From Neisseriaceae bacterium (lineage in GTDB: Bacteria > Pseudomonadota > Gammaproteobacteria > Burkholderiales > Neisseriaceae): a stretch of 64,000 nucleotides of DNA. The stretch covers positions 1 to 64,000 of the forward strand of contig JAFTFY010000028.1 in the NCBI GenBank assembly GCA_017458185.1. The letters are read 5' to 3'. The notes under the pieces were generated by a model. It was given only the letters and a program-made list of their open reading frames with translations. It ran no database searches and had not been told where the DNA came from. A program made the position numbers and the translations under genes. Positions 25,465 through 35,188 of this stretch are shown here, in pieces (position 1 is the first letter of the stretch; the number at the start of each line of letters is the position of its first letter).

Positions 25465-26103
25465 ATGATTTATGAAAAATATCAATTATTAACTGCGGAA
25501 AGTATTTTATTGATTATCGGTGTGTTTTTATTTATTCGCAGTTGGGTTGTTTGCACAAAAGATTTTGATAGCCGCATTGACAATATTCCCGATGAATGGG
25601 TTAGAAATCGTTGTCGCAATACCGAAAAAACACACAAATATTTTGCATTAGTTGGTTTGGGTTTGGGGTTGGTATTATCAATGATTTCTTTATTTTATTT
25701 ATTTCATACTTCTTTTTTTACTGTTCCTACACAAACAAAAGGGTTATTTTATATTGATTTTATTTTTGGATTATCGTATTTTTTTGCAATTATATTTACT
25801 ATTTTTAATTTTATAGTAAATGGATTAAGTTTTAAATATTATAATAAAAATGTGTTATCTTATTATAAAGAAAATAATTTTATGCCATTAGATGAATGGG
25901 ATAAAGGAAAATTAGATAATATGAAAAAAGAGAATTTTATTAGTTGGGAAAGTAGTCGTTATAGTGGAATAGGTTGGCAATGGAATCTTTATATTACTGT
26001 ATCTTTATATTATTTAATTATTCTTTTATCTATTATTTATTTATGCACCATAAAAACCGCATATAATTATATATTTACAATATGTTCGCTAATATTTAAT
26101 TAA
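25465..26103 (+). CDS. Integral membrane protein of unknown function
   Basis: A protein of about 212 residues with four likely TM segments (about 10-27, 60-80, 97-122, 180-203) and a loop carrying NNFMPLDEWDKGKLDNMKKENFISWESSRYSG. No family is recognised. ATG at 25465 is preferred to GTG at 25414, whose extension would only translate the DUS (FSGSLK). It is very AT-rich compared with lipA, suggesting accessory origin. Confidence 0.6.
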   Translation: MIYEKYQLLTAESILLIIGVFLFIRSWVVCTKDFDSRIDNIPDEWVRNRCRNTEKTHKYFALVGLGLGLVLSMISLFYLFHTSFFTVPTQTKGLFYIDFIFGLSYFFAIIFTIFNFIVNGLSFKYYNKNVLSYYKENNFMPLDEWDKGKLDNMKKENFISWESSRYSGIGWQWNLYITVSLYYLIILLSIIYLCTIKTAYNYIFTICSLIFN

Positions 26104-26324
26104 ATTGCGTTCAGGCAGCCTGAATGACAAACAAAACTGATAAGATTTTGATTTTTAAAATTTCTCACAAAGACACGGAAAACACGGAGAAATCCCTTAA
26201 ACTTACAAATTTTGCAACAGTTTAAAACAAAGCAAGGGCAACTTGTTGCCTATGCTGTTAATATTAGTTTTAATTTTCAGGCAGCCTGAAATTATTTATT
26301 GATAAAATAATCAAGGAATATTTA
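26104..26324. repeat. Gap with DUS, CACGGAGA arm and a rhuM-like duplicate
   Basis: A DUS lies at 26110-26125. TTTCTCACAAAGACACGG (from 26161) matches one arm of the inverted element at 38774-38874. Bases 26206-26262 repeat, with few changes, bases 26527-26582 inside the rhuM remnant, but contain stops. A second DUS lies at 26276-26292. Confidence 0.6.
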
Positions 26325-26591
26325 ATGAGCAATCATATAAAAAACGATTTTTATTTATTTTCCAGTGCAGACGGCAAAATTTCCGTTGATGTTCGCTTTG
26401 ACGGCGAAACCGTTTGGTTGTCTTTGGAGCAAATGGCAAATTTATTTGAGCGAGATAAATCAACCGTTTCTCGGTATATTAAAAATGTGTTTAGTGAGAA
26501 TGAGTTAGACGAAAATTCAGTTGTTGCAAATTTTGCAACAGTTCAAAACAAAGCACGGGTAACTTGTTGCTTACGCTGTTATAGTCGTTAA
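26325..26591 (+). pseudogene. RhuM-family virulence protein, N-terminal remnant
   Basis: The 88 residues match the RhuM N-terminus: DGKISVDVRFDGETVWLSLEQMANLFERDKSTVSRYIKNVF, a winged-helix-like DNA-binding region, then SENELDENSVVANFATVQ. The frame ends in CCLRCYSR-stop instead of the usual DGK/YNLD continuation and is far shorter than the 300 or so residues of the family. The decay point lies in a segment duplicated upstream at 26206-26262. Probably not functional. Confidence 0.65.
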
Positions 26592-26913
26592 ACTTCAAAC
26601 GGTGAGCCGCAGACAGTTTTAATGAATTTTCAGGCAGCCTGAAACCCCTTATCGTCATTGCGAGCGTTAAGCGAAGCAATCCCCGAATAAATTGTCGTAA
26701 GACAATTTATTCGGGTGGCGTAAGACATAATAACGGCAATGCAAAAATGATTTTCAGGCTGCCTGAAATAAATAACGAGTTGCCGTTTTTAAGGATAGGC
26801 TACCCGAATTGATTGCTCACGCAATCAATTCGGAGATTGCCACGACTTGGCTTTGCCAAGTCTCGCAATGACGATATAAGTTTCAGGCTGCCTGAAATAT
26901 TAGGAAAAACAAA
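26592..26913. repeat. Two TCATTGCGAG elements in opposite orientation with three DUS
   Basis: DUS at 26628, 26755 and 26883 bracket a forward copy (26650-26752: GTCATTGCGAGCG, AAGCAATCCCCG, ATAAATTG/CAATTTAT, ACGGCAATGC) and a reverse copy (26775-26878: AACGAGTTGCCG..., AGATTGCCACGACTTGGC/GCCAAGTC, CTCGCAATGACG). No gene is seen. Confidence 0.7.
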
Positions 26914-27915
26914 ATGTTGGTATTAGGCATTGAATCTTCTTGTGATGAAACGGGCGTGGCGTTATTCGATAGCGACAGCCAAACGCTGTTAGCCCACACG
27001 CTGCACACGCAAATGGCGATGCACGCTGAATATGGCGGCGTGGTGCCTGAACTTGCCAGCCGCGACCATATTCGCCGTTTGGTGCCTTTGACAAATGAAT
27101 GTTTGCAAAAAGCAGGCAAAACATACGCCGATATTCACGCCATAGGCTATACGCAAGGGCCTGGTTTAGGCGGGGCGTTGCTCACTGGGGCGGCGTTTGC
27201 CAACGCTTTGGCGTTTGCTTTGAATATTCCTGTGATTGAAGTGCATCATTTGGAAGGGCATTTACTTTCGCCATTTTTAAGCGAAAAAAACATTCGTTTT
27301 CCGTTTTTGGCGTTGTTGGTATCAGGCGGACATACACAGATTATGGCGGTAAAAGCAGTGGGCAAATACACGCTTTTGGGCGAAAGCATTGATGACGCGG
27401 CAGGTGAAGCGTTTGATAAAACGGCTAAATTATTGGGCTTGCCCTATCCAGGCGGAGCGAAATTATCACAGTTAGCCGAATTAGGAAAAGACGGTGCGTT
27501 TGACTTTCCGCGTCCGATGATAAATTCAAATGACTTAAATATGAGTTTTTCAGGCTTAAAAACAGCGGTTTTAACTTGCGTGAAAAAACAAGGCGAGAAC
27601 CTATCAGACCTAACTCGCAACAATATTTGCCGAGCATTTCAAACCGCTGTGGTTGATGTGTTATACAGCAAAATCAAAACCGCATTAAGCCAAACGGGTT
27701 TCACACAAGTGGTTGTGGCTGGCGGCGTGGGTGCAAATAAAGCCTTGCGTGCGAAACTCAAAACGCTTAACGCCGAAGTGTTTTTCCCCAAACAAGAATG
27801 GTGTACCGATAACGGTGCGATGATAGCCTACGCTGCCGCCCAGCATTTGGATAAGGCCCATAAAGCAGGCGGTTTTACAGTAAAACCAAGATGGCAGTTA
27901 GCGGTGAGCAGTTAG
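26914..27915 (+). CDS. tsaD: tRNA threonylcarbamoyladenosine transferase subunit TsaD
   Basis: The ASKHA-fold enzyme transfers threonylcarbamoyl to A37 of tRNAs. The 333-residue protein shows [13 protein letters not shown] at the N-terminus, the metal-binding [23 protein letters not shown] and [16 protein letters not shown] ribosome site precedes the ATG. The last residues (QLAVSS-stop) run into a GAGCAGT/TAGCAGT heptamer array. Confidence 0.97.
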   Translation: MLVLGIESSCDETGVALFDSDSQTLLAHTLHTQMAMHAEYGGVVPELASRDHIRRLVPLTNECLQKAGKTYADIHAIGYTQGPGLGGALLTGAAFANALAFALNIPVIEVHHLEGHLLSPFLSEKNIRFPFLALLVSGGHTQIMAVKAVGKYTLLGESIDDAAGEAFDKTAKLLGLPYPGGAKLSQLAELGKDGAFDFPRPMINSNDLNMSFSGLKTAVLTCVKKQGENLSDLTRNNICRAFQTAVVDVLYSKIKTALSQTGFTQVVVAGGVGANKALRAKLKTLNAEVFFPKQEWCTDNGAMIAYAAAQHLDKAHKAGGFTVKPRWQLAVSS

Positions 27916-28137
27916 CAGTTAGAAGTGAGCAGTTAGAAGTGAGCAGTGAGTAGTGAGCAGTGAGTAGTGAGCAATGAGTAATGAGCAATTAAGTTTCAGG
28001 CTGCCTGAAATGCAGTTCAACGAACAAAGTGAAGTTAAAATATAATCGAAGTATTATCTAAAAATAATCTGTTTTGCCGTCAGGCAAAACATAATCATTG
28101 CTCATTTCTAATTGCTCATTGCTCACTACCCACTGTC
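27900..28137. repeat. Cloverleaf element without left hairpin (copy A6)
   Basis: A long array of TAGCAGT/GAGCAGT/GAGTAGT heptamers (27900-27990) runs from the tsaD end to a DUS (27995-28010). The central-arm remnant ATCGAAGTATTATC, the hairpin TTTTGCCG/CAGGCAAAA and ATTGCTC-type heptamers (28096-28132) follow. The array continues into the end of the convergent permease gene. Confidence 0.65.
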
Positions 28138-28138
28138 T

Positions 28139-29257
28139 TCACCCTTGCTGCTCTAACATTTTTCTAAATCGAAACAAAGCAACATTCAAAAAAACCAAAC
28201 CCATAACAGCAATAATCAGCACCTTGTGTCCAATTACAGCAAAGCCACTGCCACGAAAAATAATGTCTTGGGTAATTGCCACAAAATGTTTGGCAGGGTT
28301 GATGAAGATGATTTTCTGCACCATATCGGGCATACTTTCCACGGGGGTCATTGCCCCTGATGTCAGTTGAATGACAATTAAAAACGGTATAACCAGTAAG
28401 CCTAACTGCGGCATGGTGGGGGCGAATGTGGCTGCCAGTATGCCTAATGCGGTTGTGGCAAATAAATACACGGTTGCGGCGGCGGCAAACAGTGTGAGAC
28501 TGCCGTTAATCGGTATGCCGATACCCAAATGCACCACAAAATACATCGACAACACGGCGGCAATCAGCAACACCACGCCGTTGGCAATAATTTTAGCTAA
28601 CGCAATTTGGCGTGCGTCAATCGGCATCACCAACAAATGTTCCAGCGTGCCGTGTTCGCGTTCGCGAATTACCGCCGCACCCACTAAAATGACCGATAAC
28701 ATCACCAAATTATTCACAATCTGCATGACAGTTGAATACCAAGACGAATCGCCGTTTGGATTATAATGCGTGCGAATCACCACTTCATACGGCGTATTGC
28801 TTTGATTGATATGAAAAAAATCGGCAATTTCCTGACGAAAAATTTGCTCAATATAATTTGCTCCGCCTGCGGCAATGGTCATGGAAGTGGCATCAACGCT
28901 CACCTGAATTTTGGGATTTTTGCCTGCAATTAAATCTTTCTCAAAATTTGGCGGAATATCTAACAGAAAAATAAACTCGCCGCGTTCCATTTGTGCGTCT
29001 GCCGTATGCCGTTCAACTTCTTCCACAGACTTAAAATAAGGCGGCAACAAGGCGGCTCGCAAGCGATAAGACAAAGCGGAACGGTCGTCATCAATCACGC
29101 CAACAGTGGCGTTATCCACTTCCGCCTTAACCCCTTCGTGAATCACAAACGGCACAAAACCAAACATCACCACGATGAGCAACACCATCACTCGGTCGCC
29201 CAAAAGCGAGCGAAATTCTTTAAGACACAGTTGCCACAGGGTTTGAAGAAATTGCAT
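28139..29257 (-). CDS. ABC-2 type transporter permease
   Basis: The 372-residue protein has an N-terminal TM (VMVLLIVVMFGFVPFV), a large extracytoplasmic domain (about 45-175), and five C-terminal TMs. The REREHGTLEHLLVMP coupling segment is typical of the YhhJ/YadH type. It would pair with an ATPase and often an HlyD-like adaptor for export. Neither is adjacent; a degenerate Correia-like repeat and znuA lie upstream. Substrate unknown. Confidence 0.88.
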   Translation of the reverse strand: MQFLQTLWQLCLKEFRSLLGDRVMVLLIVVMFGFVPFVIHEGVKAEVDNATVGVIDDDRSALSYRLRAALLPPYFKSVEEVERHTADAQMERGEFIFLLDIPPNFEKDLIAGKNPKIQVSVDATSMTIAAGGANYIEQIFRQEIADFFHINQSNTPYEVVIRTHYNPNGDSSWYSTVMQIVNNLVMLSVILVGAAVIREREHGTLEHLLVMPIDARQIALAKIIANGVVLLIAAVLSMYFVVHLGIGIPINGSLTLFAAAATVYLFATTALGILAATFAPTMPQLGLLVIPFLIVIQLTSGAMTPVESMPDMVQKIIFINPAKHFVAITQDIIFRGSGFAVIGHKVLIIAVMGLVFLNVALFRFRKMLEQQG

Positions 29258-29349
29258 GGTTTTGCTGGGAATAGGTGAAATTGAAATAATAAAGGGTTTT
29301 GGGGTAGGGTGTAAATGGGGTTTTTACAGGGCTGATATTTGATTGATTT

Positions 29350-29455
29350 TGTAGAGTTGATAAACTTCAAAATTAGAAAAGGCGTAACGCCTACGACAAT
29401 ATAAATAATACGGCAAGGCGAAAGAACGAATTATAATTTTGAAGTTTATTGATTA
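29350..29455. repeat. Degenerate Correia-like element K3 (inverted)
   Basis: ATAAACTTCAAAATT (29360-29374) pairs with AATTTTGAAGTTTAT (29435-29449). The interior reads ACGACAATATAAATAATACGG then CAAGGCG, the inverse of the Correia core. The outer TATAGT ends have decayed to GTAGAG... and ...GATTATA. Confidence 0.65.
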
Positions 29456-29519
29456 TAAAAAACCTTTTCAGGCTGCCTGAAAGACTGATATTTTCAGGCA
29501 GCCTGAAACCTTTTATGGC

Positions 29520-30443
29520 TTATTTCATTGCCCCTGACAGCGTTTCGATATTGTGTTTCATCATATCCACATAGCCGCCGTTTTCAGGCAGAGCGTCTGA
29601 ATATAATTTGCCCGTAACCGAAACGCCTGCTTCTTTGGTTAAGCGATTGAGCAATTTGGGATTGCTGATATTTTCCACAAAAACTGCACGAATATTCTCG
29701 CGTTTAACGGTGCGGATAATTTCTGCCATTTGTTTGGCAGACGGTTCGCTTTCTTCGGAAACGCCTTGCGGTGCCAAGAATTTAATCTGATACCTTGCCC
29801 CAAAATAAGCAAACGAATCGTGCGAAGTCAGCACCTTGCGTTTTTCCACAGGAATGGCGGCAAACGATTTTTTCGCCAAAGCGTCTAAATCATCTAATTT
29901 TTGCTGATATTTTTTCAGGCTGCCTGAATAATAATCCTTGTTTGCAGGGTCAATTTGAATTAAAGCATCGGCAATATTTTGCGTATATTGTTTCATTAAA
30001 ACAGGGTCTTGCCATACATGCGGGTCATCGCCGCCGTGATGATGATGAGCATGCTTATCTTCGTGTTTGTGCTCATGCTCGTGTTCATGTTCGTGATGAT
30101 GTTCATCATTGTCATCATGTTGAATACTTTGAATTTTATCGCTTGCCAAAACCACAGGCACATTCGCGGCTTTTGCCGCTTTAACAAACTCATTGCTTTC
30201 AAAACCCTTGCCGTTGAGCAAAATCAGTTGCGAATTTTTTAAGCGTTTTGCGTCCTGCGGCGTAATGCGATAAATGTGCATATCCTGATTTGGCTTCACA
30301 ATTTCAGCCACTTCAACCTTGTCGCCGCCAATTTGTCGCGTTATATCGCCCAAAATGCTGAAACTGGTCATCACTTTCACAGGTTCAGCAAACACCGCCG
30401 AAACCGATAACAAACTTAAAGAAAGCAAAAACTTGCGTAACAT
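29520..30443 (-). CDS. znuA: Zinc/metal ABC transporter substrate-binding protein
   Basis: This periplasmic metal receptor has a signal peptide (FLLSLSLLSVSAVFA-E, 20 residues), an N-lobe with the first His ligand (QDMHIYR), a central loop of about 30 residues rich in His, Asp and Glu, and a C-lobe with the SHDSFAYFGARY ligand region. The loop points to zinc rather than manganese. No znuB or znuC is adjacent, so it works with distant partners or is an orphan. One DUS in the frame encodes SGSLKKY. Confidence 0.88.
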   Translation of the reverse strand: MLRKFLLSLSLLSVSAVFAEPVKVMTSFSILGDITRQIGGDKVEVAEIVKPNQDMHIYRITPQDAKRLKNSQLILLNGKGFESNEFVKAAKAANVPVVLASDKIQSIQHDDNDEHHHEHEHEHEHKHEDKHAHHHHGGDDPHVWQDPVLMKQYTQNIADALIQIDPANKDYYSGSLKKYQQKLDDLDALAKKSFAAIPVEKRKVLTSHDSFAYFGARYQIKFLAPQGVSEESEPSAKQMAEIIRTVKRENIRAVFVENISNPKLLNRLTKEAGVSVTGKLYSDALPENGGYVDMMKHNIETLSGAMK

Positions 30444-30688
30444 AGAAAACTCCGTTTTGTTGTTAAGATAATCATTTCAGGCAGCCTGAAAAGGCTTACC
30501 TGTGTTCAGTATAGCAAACTTGTCAATAGGTTTTTTTTGTAATATATTGTTTTTATTAAGAATAAAGTTTTTTTATTGCGTTTTGCGGTGTGCGAAAAAC
30601 GCAGATTGGATTGTGGTATAAACAATTTATTTTATTTGTAAATCAATTAGTTATACCGTAATTAAAATGATTTCAGGCTGCCTGAAAA

Positions 30689-32041
30689 CTACTTACCAAT
30701 ACAAAAACGGCTAAAAATTTCGCCTAATAAATCGTCAGGGCTAAATTCGCCTGTGATTTTGCCTAATTCATTTTGCGTGTGGCGTAAGTGTTCGGCGAGT
30801 AAGTCGTTTTGTTGTATATAAATCAATGCGTTATCTAATTCACTCAAAGCGTTTTGCAAGGCTTCTAAATGGCGGGTGCGGGCTAAAAATAAGCCCTCAT
30901 CATTGGGTGTTTGTCCGATAATGTCCAACAATACTTGTTTTAATAAGCTTAAACCTGCCCCTGTTTTGGCGGATAATTTTATTTTTATCTCATTGTTATT
31001 ATTTAATAATTCAGGTTCTTCGCCTGTTTTGTCGATTTTATTTTCCACAAAAATGCGTTGAATTTCCTGCGGAATATCGGCTAATAATTGTGCGGTTTCA
31101 TCGGATAAGGCTTGTTTGCTTTCGCTTAAAATCAGCACTGCGTCTGCGTTTTTGGCAGTGGAAAGTCCGCGTTCTATGCCTTTTTGTTCAATAATATCAG
31201 TGGTTTGCCGCAAACCTGCGGTGTCGGTAATAAAGACAGGCACGCCGTCTATTAAAATTTGCTCACGCACCATATCACGCGTTGTGCCTGCAATATCGGT
31301 TACAATCGCCGTATCTTCGCCCGATAAGGCGTTAAGCAAAGACGATTTGCCCACATTTGGGGCTCCCACTAACACAATATGCAAGCCCTCTCGCAACACC
31401 GCTCCTTGTCGTGCTGTGGCGAATATGGTTTTAATTTCTGCTTTTAAGTCATTGATTTGTTTGCTTATATTTGCGTTTTGTAAAAAATCTTCGTCTTCTT
31501 CGGGAAAATCCATTACCGCTTCGACCAACATGCGTAAATCAATCAATTTTCGCAATAAATTATTGATTTTATTAGAAAATACACCTTGAAGCGAGCGAGC
31601 CGCCATGCGTGCCGATTTTTCGCCTGATGCGGCGATTAAATCTGCCACACTTTCGGCTTGGGCTAAATCCATTTTGCCGTTCAAAAACGCACGGCGAGAA
31701 AATTCGCCCGCTTCCGCCATTCTTGCACCAAGTTGCAAAACTCGTTGCAAAAGCAAGTTCAGCACAACTGAGCCGCCGTGTCCGTGCAACTCAATCACAT
31801 CTTCGCCTGTAAAAGAGTGGGGGGCTGGAAAATACAGCAATAAGCCTTGATCTAAAACTTCGTTTTGGTCATCAAAAAACGAACAAAATTCCGCTTTGCG
31901 TGGCGAAATATTGTGTTTGTGGCTGATTTCTTGAGCAAGCGGCAATAAATTCTTACCCGAAACCCGCACAATCCCCACGCCCCCGCCAGTGGCAGTGGCA
32001 ATAGCGGCTATGGTGTCGGTGTGTTGTGTTTGAATACTCAT
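30689..32041 (-). CDS. mnmE: tRNA uridine-5-carboxymethylaminomethyl modification GTPase MnmE
   Basis: With MnmG it builds the cmnm5 group at tRNA wobble U34. The 450-residue protein has the N-terminal folate-binding domain, the G domain in the middle (GAPNVGKSSLLNAL, DTAGLR, NKIDK) and the C-terminal FCIGK motif with the catalytic cysteine. All hallmarks are intact. DUS palindromes lie directly downstream of the stop and upstream of the start. Confidence 0.97.
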   Translation of the reverse strand: MSIQTQHTDTIAAIATATGGGVGIVRVSGKNLLPLAQEISHKHNISPRKAEFCSFFDDQNEVLDQGLLLYFPAPHSFTGEDVIELHGHGGSVVLNLLLQRVLQLGARMAEAGEFSRRAFLNGKMDLAQAESVADLIAASGEKSARMAARSLQGVFSNKINNLLRKLIDLRMLVEAVMDFPEEDEDFLQNANISKQINDLKAEIKTIFATARQGAVLREGLHIVLVGAPNVGKSSLLNALSGEDTAIVTDIAGTTRDMVREQILIDGVPVFITDTAGLRQTTDIIEQKGIERGLSTAKNADAVLILSESKQALSDETAQLLADIPQEIQRIFVENKIDKTGEEPELLNNNNEIKIKLSAKTGAGLSLLKQVLLDIIGQTPNDEGLFLARTRHLEALQNALSELDNALIYIQQNDLLAEHLRHTQNELGKITGEFSPDDLLGEIFSRFCIGK

Positions 32042-32302
32042 TTTTCAGGCTGCCTGAAAATAATGATAAACGGCATATTTTAACACGCTTCATTTTTGAA
32101 TTTGATGGTGATTGAATGTGTTTGCGTTCTTTTCAGGCAGCCTGAAAAGCAAAACAGAAACGCCATGCAAAAAAAAGATACCGTCATTACGAGCCGTAGC
32201 AAGGCTACGGCGTAGTAATCTCCTGACTATGGAAAACGGCAGGGCAAAACACCTTTCAGGTAGCCAGAAAAAAGCGTGGGCAACTTGCCCACGCTACGCT
32301 TG
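32042..32302. repeat. DUS pair, TCATTACGAG element and GTGGGC hairpin
   Basis: DUS at 32044-32059 and 32131-32147. A short GTCATTACGAGC...GTAATCTCC element with AACGGCAGGGC lies at 32180-32250, then a DUS variant (TTTCAGGTAGCC) at 32252 and the hairpin GTGGGCAACTTGCCCAC (32276-32292). No gene is seen. Confidence 0.6.
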
Positions 32303-34210
32303 CTAATTGTCAGTGATTATTTCACAGTGTTTTGATAAATTGATGATATTTTTAGGTAAAGTGAGTTTTTCGCAATCTGCTAAATTCAATTTTTGCAAGT
32401 TTTGCAACTGCCCAATACTTTCAGGCAGCGTAGTGAGATTTTTGCAATCTGCTAAATACAATTTCTGCAAATTTTGCAACTGTCCAATACTTTCAGGCAG
32501 CGTTGTGAGATTTTTGCAACCTGTTAAATACAATTCTTGCAAATTTTGCAACTGCCCAATACTTTCAGGCAGCGTAGTGAGATTTTTGCATATTAAATAC
32601 AATTTTTGCAAATTTTGCAACTGTCCAATACTTTCAGGCAGCGTAGTGAGATTGTCGTAATAAGATAAAGACAATTTCTGTAAATTTTGTAACTGTCCAA
32701 TACTTTCAGGTAGCGTAGTGAGATTGTTGCAATAAAATAAAGACAATGTCTGTAAATTTTGTAACTGTCCAATGCTTTCGGGTAGTTTTTCTAAAAAATA
32801 ACAACAAATTTCCGTTTGTTGCAATAAAAATTTCTCCAATTTATCAAGTGAATATCCTTCTAATTCTGGAAAAATTTTAATCCATAATGGAATATCAGAT
32901 AATGGAATATTTAATTTTTGTTGAAAGTTTTCTACTTTGGAATCATCACTTTTAAAATTATCGCTTTTGTAATCATCATTATTTTGATGATATGACGGCG
33001 AGCGTGAATTAAAATCAGCCAAAATTTCAGGGTGTATATATCCGTTATTATCATTTAATAACTGCCCATTTCGATTGATTTTAACTTTGGTTTTATCAAT
33101 AATGATTTCAGCACTATCATTGCCATAGAAAGGCTCAAAGCAGAAAATCGGTACTACTCCATTACTTGTAGGATATAAATAAACAAATCCTGATTGACCG
33201 TTTTTTTCTATTTTACCTACATTTTCGTTAATAATAATTTCTTCATCATATTCAGGCGGAATAATTTCTCTTCCTGTTTTATCTATTAGTCCGAATTTTA
33301 GTTTTTCATCATTTATTTTTATTGCTGTGGATAAAAAACCGTTATGAAAAAATGCACCATAAATAGTTAGCATTCTACTATAAACATCATATTGATAATT
33401 ATCTATAATAATTTTACCTGATTTATCAATAAAACATTTCCAATTTCCTTTTTTAACAAATGCTAAACCACTTCTAAATGGTAAACACATGTCATATTCA
33501 AATGGAATAATTATTTTTCCATTGCTCATATCAATAAATCCCCATTGATTATGTTTATATACTGGCAAGTATGTATCTTCTTTTACAAAACGCAAAATAT
33601 CGCCAGTTTTGTATTTACTAATATCAATGGTGAAGTTGTTATTTAAATTTATAATTGTTTCTGGTTTATTTGATTGTTCTAATATCAAAAGATTTGAAAA
33701 AATACATGGTGAATAGTTCTGATATAAAATACTTTTATAACTTTTAGGAAATACAGTCATTCCTCGTTTATCAATAATTTTCCATTTAATACCTAACATT
33801 CCTTTTGTATAAACTACGGCATAATCTCCTTTAAATCGTGTAGTATCAGTATGACCCCAATATAACTCAGGTATAATTAACTCTCCTGTTTTATCTATAA
33901 AACCACACCCATTTTCATTATTGTTTATTTTTACAAATGATAATCCATTATAAAATTGAACATTTTTAAATTTATCAGGTAATCGATAAAATTTTCCAGT
34001 ATTATCAATATGACCTGTTTCACCATTTAATACTACTTTTACTAATCCATCAAGAAAAGCACCTGTCCATTCGTATTGTTTAGCAATAACTTCTTTTCCC
34101 GTATTATCAATAAATCCCCATAAGCCATTTTTGCAAATAGCACATAAACCTTCTTGAAATGAACTCAATTCGTCATATTGTAATAATGAAGTAAGAAATT
34201 GAATAGACAT
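32303..34210 (-). CDS. WG-repeat / leucine-rich-repeat protein
   Basis: About 635 residues from the ATG at 34210, which has an AAGGAG site eight bases upstream. The first 380 or so residues hold WG-type repeats (GLWGFIDNTGKEVI, NQWGFIDMSNGKII, LKFGLIDKTGREII); a Ser/Asp/Lys-rich linker follows; the end has six LRRs of the LTTLPESIGQLQNLQ type. There is no signal or TM. WG repeats form beta-rich scaffolds of unclear role, and LRRs bind proteins. The small membrane protein at 34228 starts the operon 17 bases upstream. LRR DNA resembles that at 2-661. Confidence 0.8.
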   Translation of the reverse strand: MSIQFLTSLLQYDELSSFQEGLCAICKNGLWGFIDNTGKEVIAKQYEWTGAFLDGLVKVVLNGETGHIDNTGKFYRLPDKFKNVQFYNGLSFVKINNNENGCGFIDKTGELIIPELYWGHTDTTRFKGDYAVVYTKGMLGIKWKIIDKRGMTVFPKSYKSILYQNYSPCIFSNLLILEQSNKPETIINLNNNFTIDISKYKTGDILRFVKEDTYLPVYKHNQWGFIDMSNGKIIIPFEYDMCLPFRSGLAFVKKGNWKCFIDKSGKIIIDNYQYDVYSRMLTIYGAFFHNGFLSTAIKINDEKLKFGLIDKTGREIIPPEYDEEIIINENVGKIEKNGQSGFVYLYPTSNGVVPIFCFEPFYGNDSAEIIIDKTKVKINRNGQLLNDNNGYIHPEILADFNSRSPSYHQNNDDYKSDNFKSDDSKVENFQQKLNIPLSDIPLWIKIFPELEGYSLDKLEKFLLQQTEICCYFLEKLPESIGQLQNLQTLSLFYCNNLTTLPESIGQLQNLQKLSLSYYDNLTTLPESIGQLQNLQKLYLICKNLTTLPESIGQLQNLQELYLTGCKNLTTLPESIGQLQNLQKLYLADCKNLTTLPESIGQLQNLQKLNLADCEKLTLPKNIINLSKHCEIITDN

Positions 34211-34227
34211 AATCAAAACTCCTTGTG

Positions 34228-34500
34228 TTATGCTTTGTTGATTTCGTGTTTCACGGCTTCTAATGCGTCTTGAACATAGATAATTTCTTTACCTATATTC
34301 ATTTTAGAAGAATGAACAATAAAACTGATAACTAAAAATATAAAAAACACAATCATCGCACTGATATTAACAGAAAAAGCAATCAGTAAAGAAACACCAG
34401 AAATAACAAACAGTATATTTTCTATGGTGTTTAAGCGATTATATGAACGATATAATTCACTTAATTTGGGATTATCAGGGTGTGGATTAGTTAATGCCAT
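34228..34500 (-). CDS. Small two-TM membrane protein
   Basis: The 90-residue protein has a polar N-terminus (NPHPDNPKLSELYRSYNRLNTIEN), two adjacent hydrophobic segments (about 31-45 and 48-64) and a charged tail (NIGKEIIYVQDALEAVKHEINKA). No family is recognised. It lies 17 bases upstream of the WG/LRR gene on the same strand, so the two are probably one operon and may act together. Confidence 0.6.
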   Translation of the reverse strand: MALTNPHPDNPKLSELYRSYNRLNTIENILFVISGVSLLIAFSVNISAMIVFFIFLVISFIVHSSKMNIGKEIIYVQDALEAVKHEINKA

Positions 34501-34953
34501 TTTTTACTTTCTGATTGATGAAATTAAAAAAGAGTGGTGAAAAAAAATTTTCGCGACAGGGCAGGCTTTGTCAAGCCTGCCCTTATAGAGTACTCTATAA
34601 GCAAACACTGACGACAAACGCCGTTAGGCGTAGGCTTTCAGGCTGCCTGAAAAATATTTAATTTACTGTAATCATTTTGTTTTTTTATTGCCACACGGAT
34701 TCGGAATTGCTAACGCAATTCCTTTAAATGAGCAGTAGCCGTTAGCCATTTATGGCTTACGGATATGCGTATTGCGAGACTGACGCAGTCAGTCGTGGCA
34801 ATCCCAATTTTATTTTTAAAGATTTTGCGTAAGCAAAATCGAATCCGTGTGACATTTAAAAAATCTATGCGTTCAGGCAGCCTGAAAGACTTAACAATCC
34901 TGTGCCGTATGCAACTGGCGACAATTCTTTACGGTTAATACAAAAATTATATC
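34501..34953. repeat. Hairpins and CACACGGATT element upstream of the WG/LRR operon
   Basis: Holds GGGCAGGCTT/AAGCCTGCCC (34559-34582), a perfect 18-bp palindrome TTATAGAGTACTCTATAA (34583-34600), ACGCCGTTAGGCGT, a DUS (34638-34654), and the longest CACACGGATT element (34692-34851). That element contains hairpins and a GCGAGACTGACGCAGTCAG stretch. Another DUS lies at 34872-34888. No intact gene. Confidence 0.65.
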
Positions 34954-35188
34954 TTATTGAATTTCATAGACAATTCTATATTTATGTTTCACAGGGTACA
35001 ATTCACGCGTATTAGGTACAATGCCTATTTTTCCCATTTTCGGATTAGCCGCCACCAAATCTAATACACGGTCAAATTCGGAATATAATAGTCCGCACTC
35101 TGCACGCCAGCATATTCCGCAACAGCGACATAAATTTCAATGCGGCGGCGTAAGGCTCTTTCTGACCAAAGAATATTAAGCACGCCAT
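34954..35188 (-). pseudogene. Frameshifted ParE/RelE-type toxin
   Basis: Downstream of the antitoxin, two frames carry pieces of one toxin. The first reads ILWSERALRRRIEIYVAVAEYAGVQSAD; the second, shifted near 35090, reads LLYSEFDRVLDLVAANPKMG, NTRELYPVKHKYRIVYEIQ-stop. Together they match a ParE/RelE toxin of about 90 residues. The likely ATG (35188) overlaps the antitoxin but is in a third frame, implying a second shift. The toxin is probably dead. Confidence 0.7.

Noticed and set aside
29795-30242. Open frames opposite znuA
   Set aside because: They are produced by the His/Asp-rich loop read on the other strand; the minus-strand protein has all family features.
28139-30443. ABC permease and znuA as one transporter
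   Set aside because: The permease is of the ABC-2 export type, whereas ZnuA works with a metal-import permease.
32307-32660. Plus-strand open frame over the LRR part of the WG/LRR gene
   Set aside because: It is the reverse-strand shadow of the repeats; the minus-strand protein has clear LRR and WG motifs.
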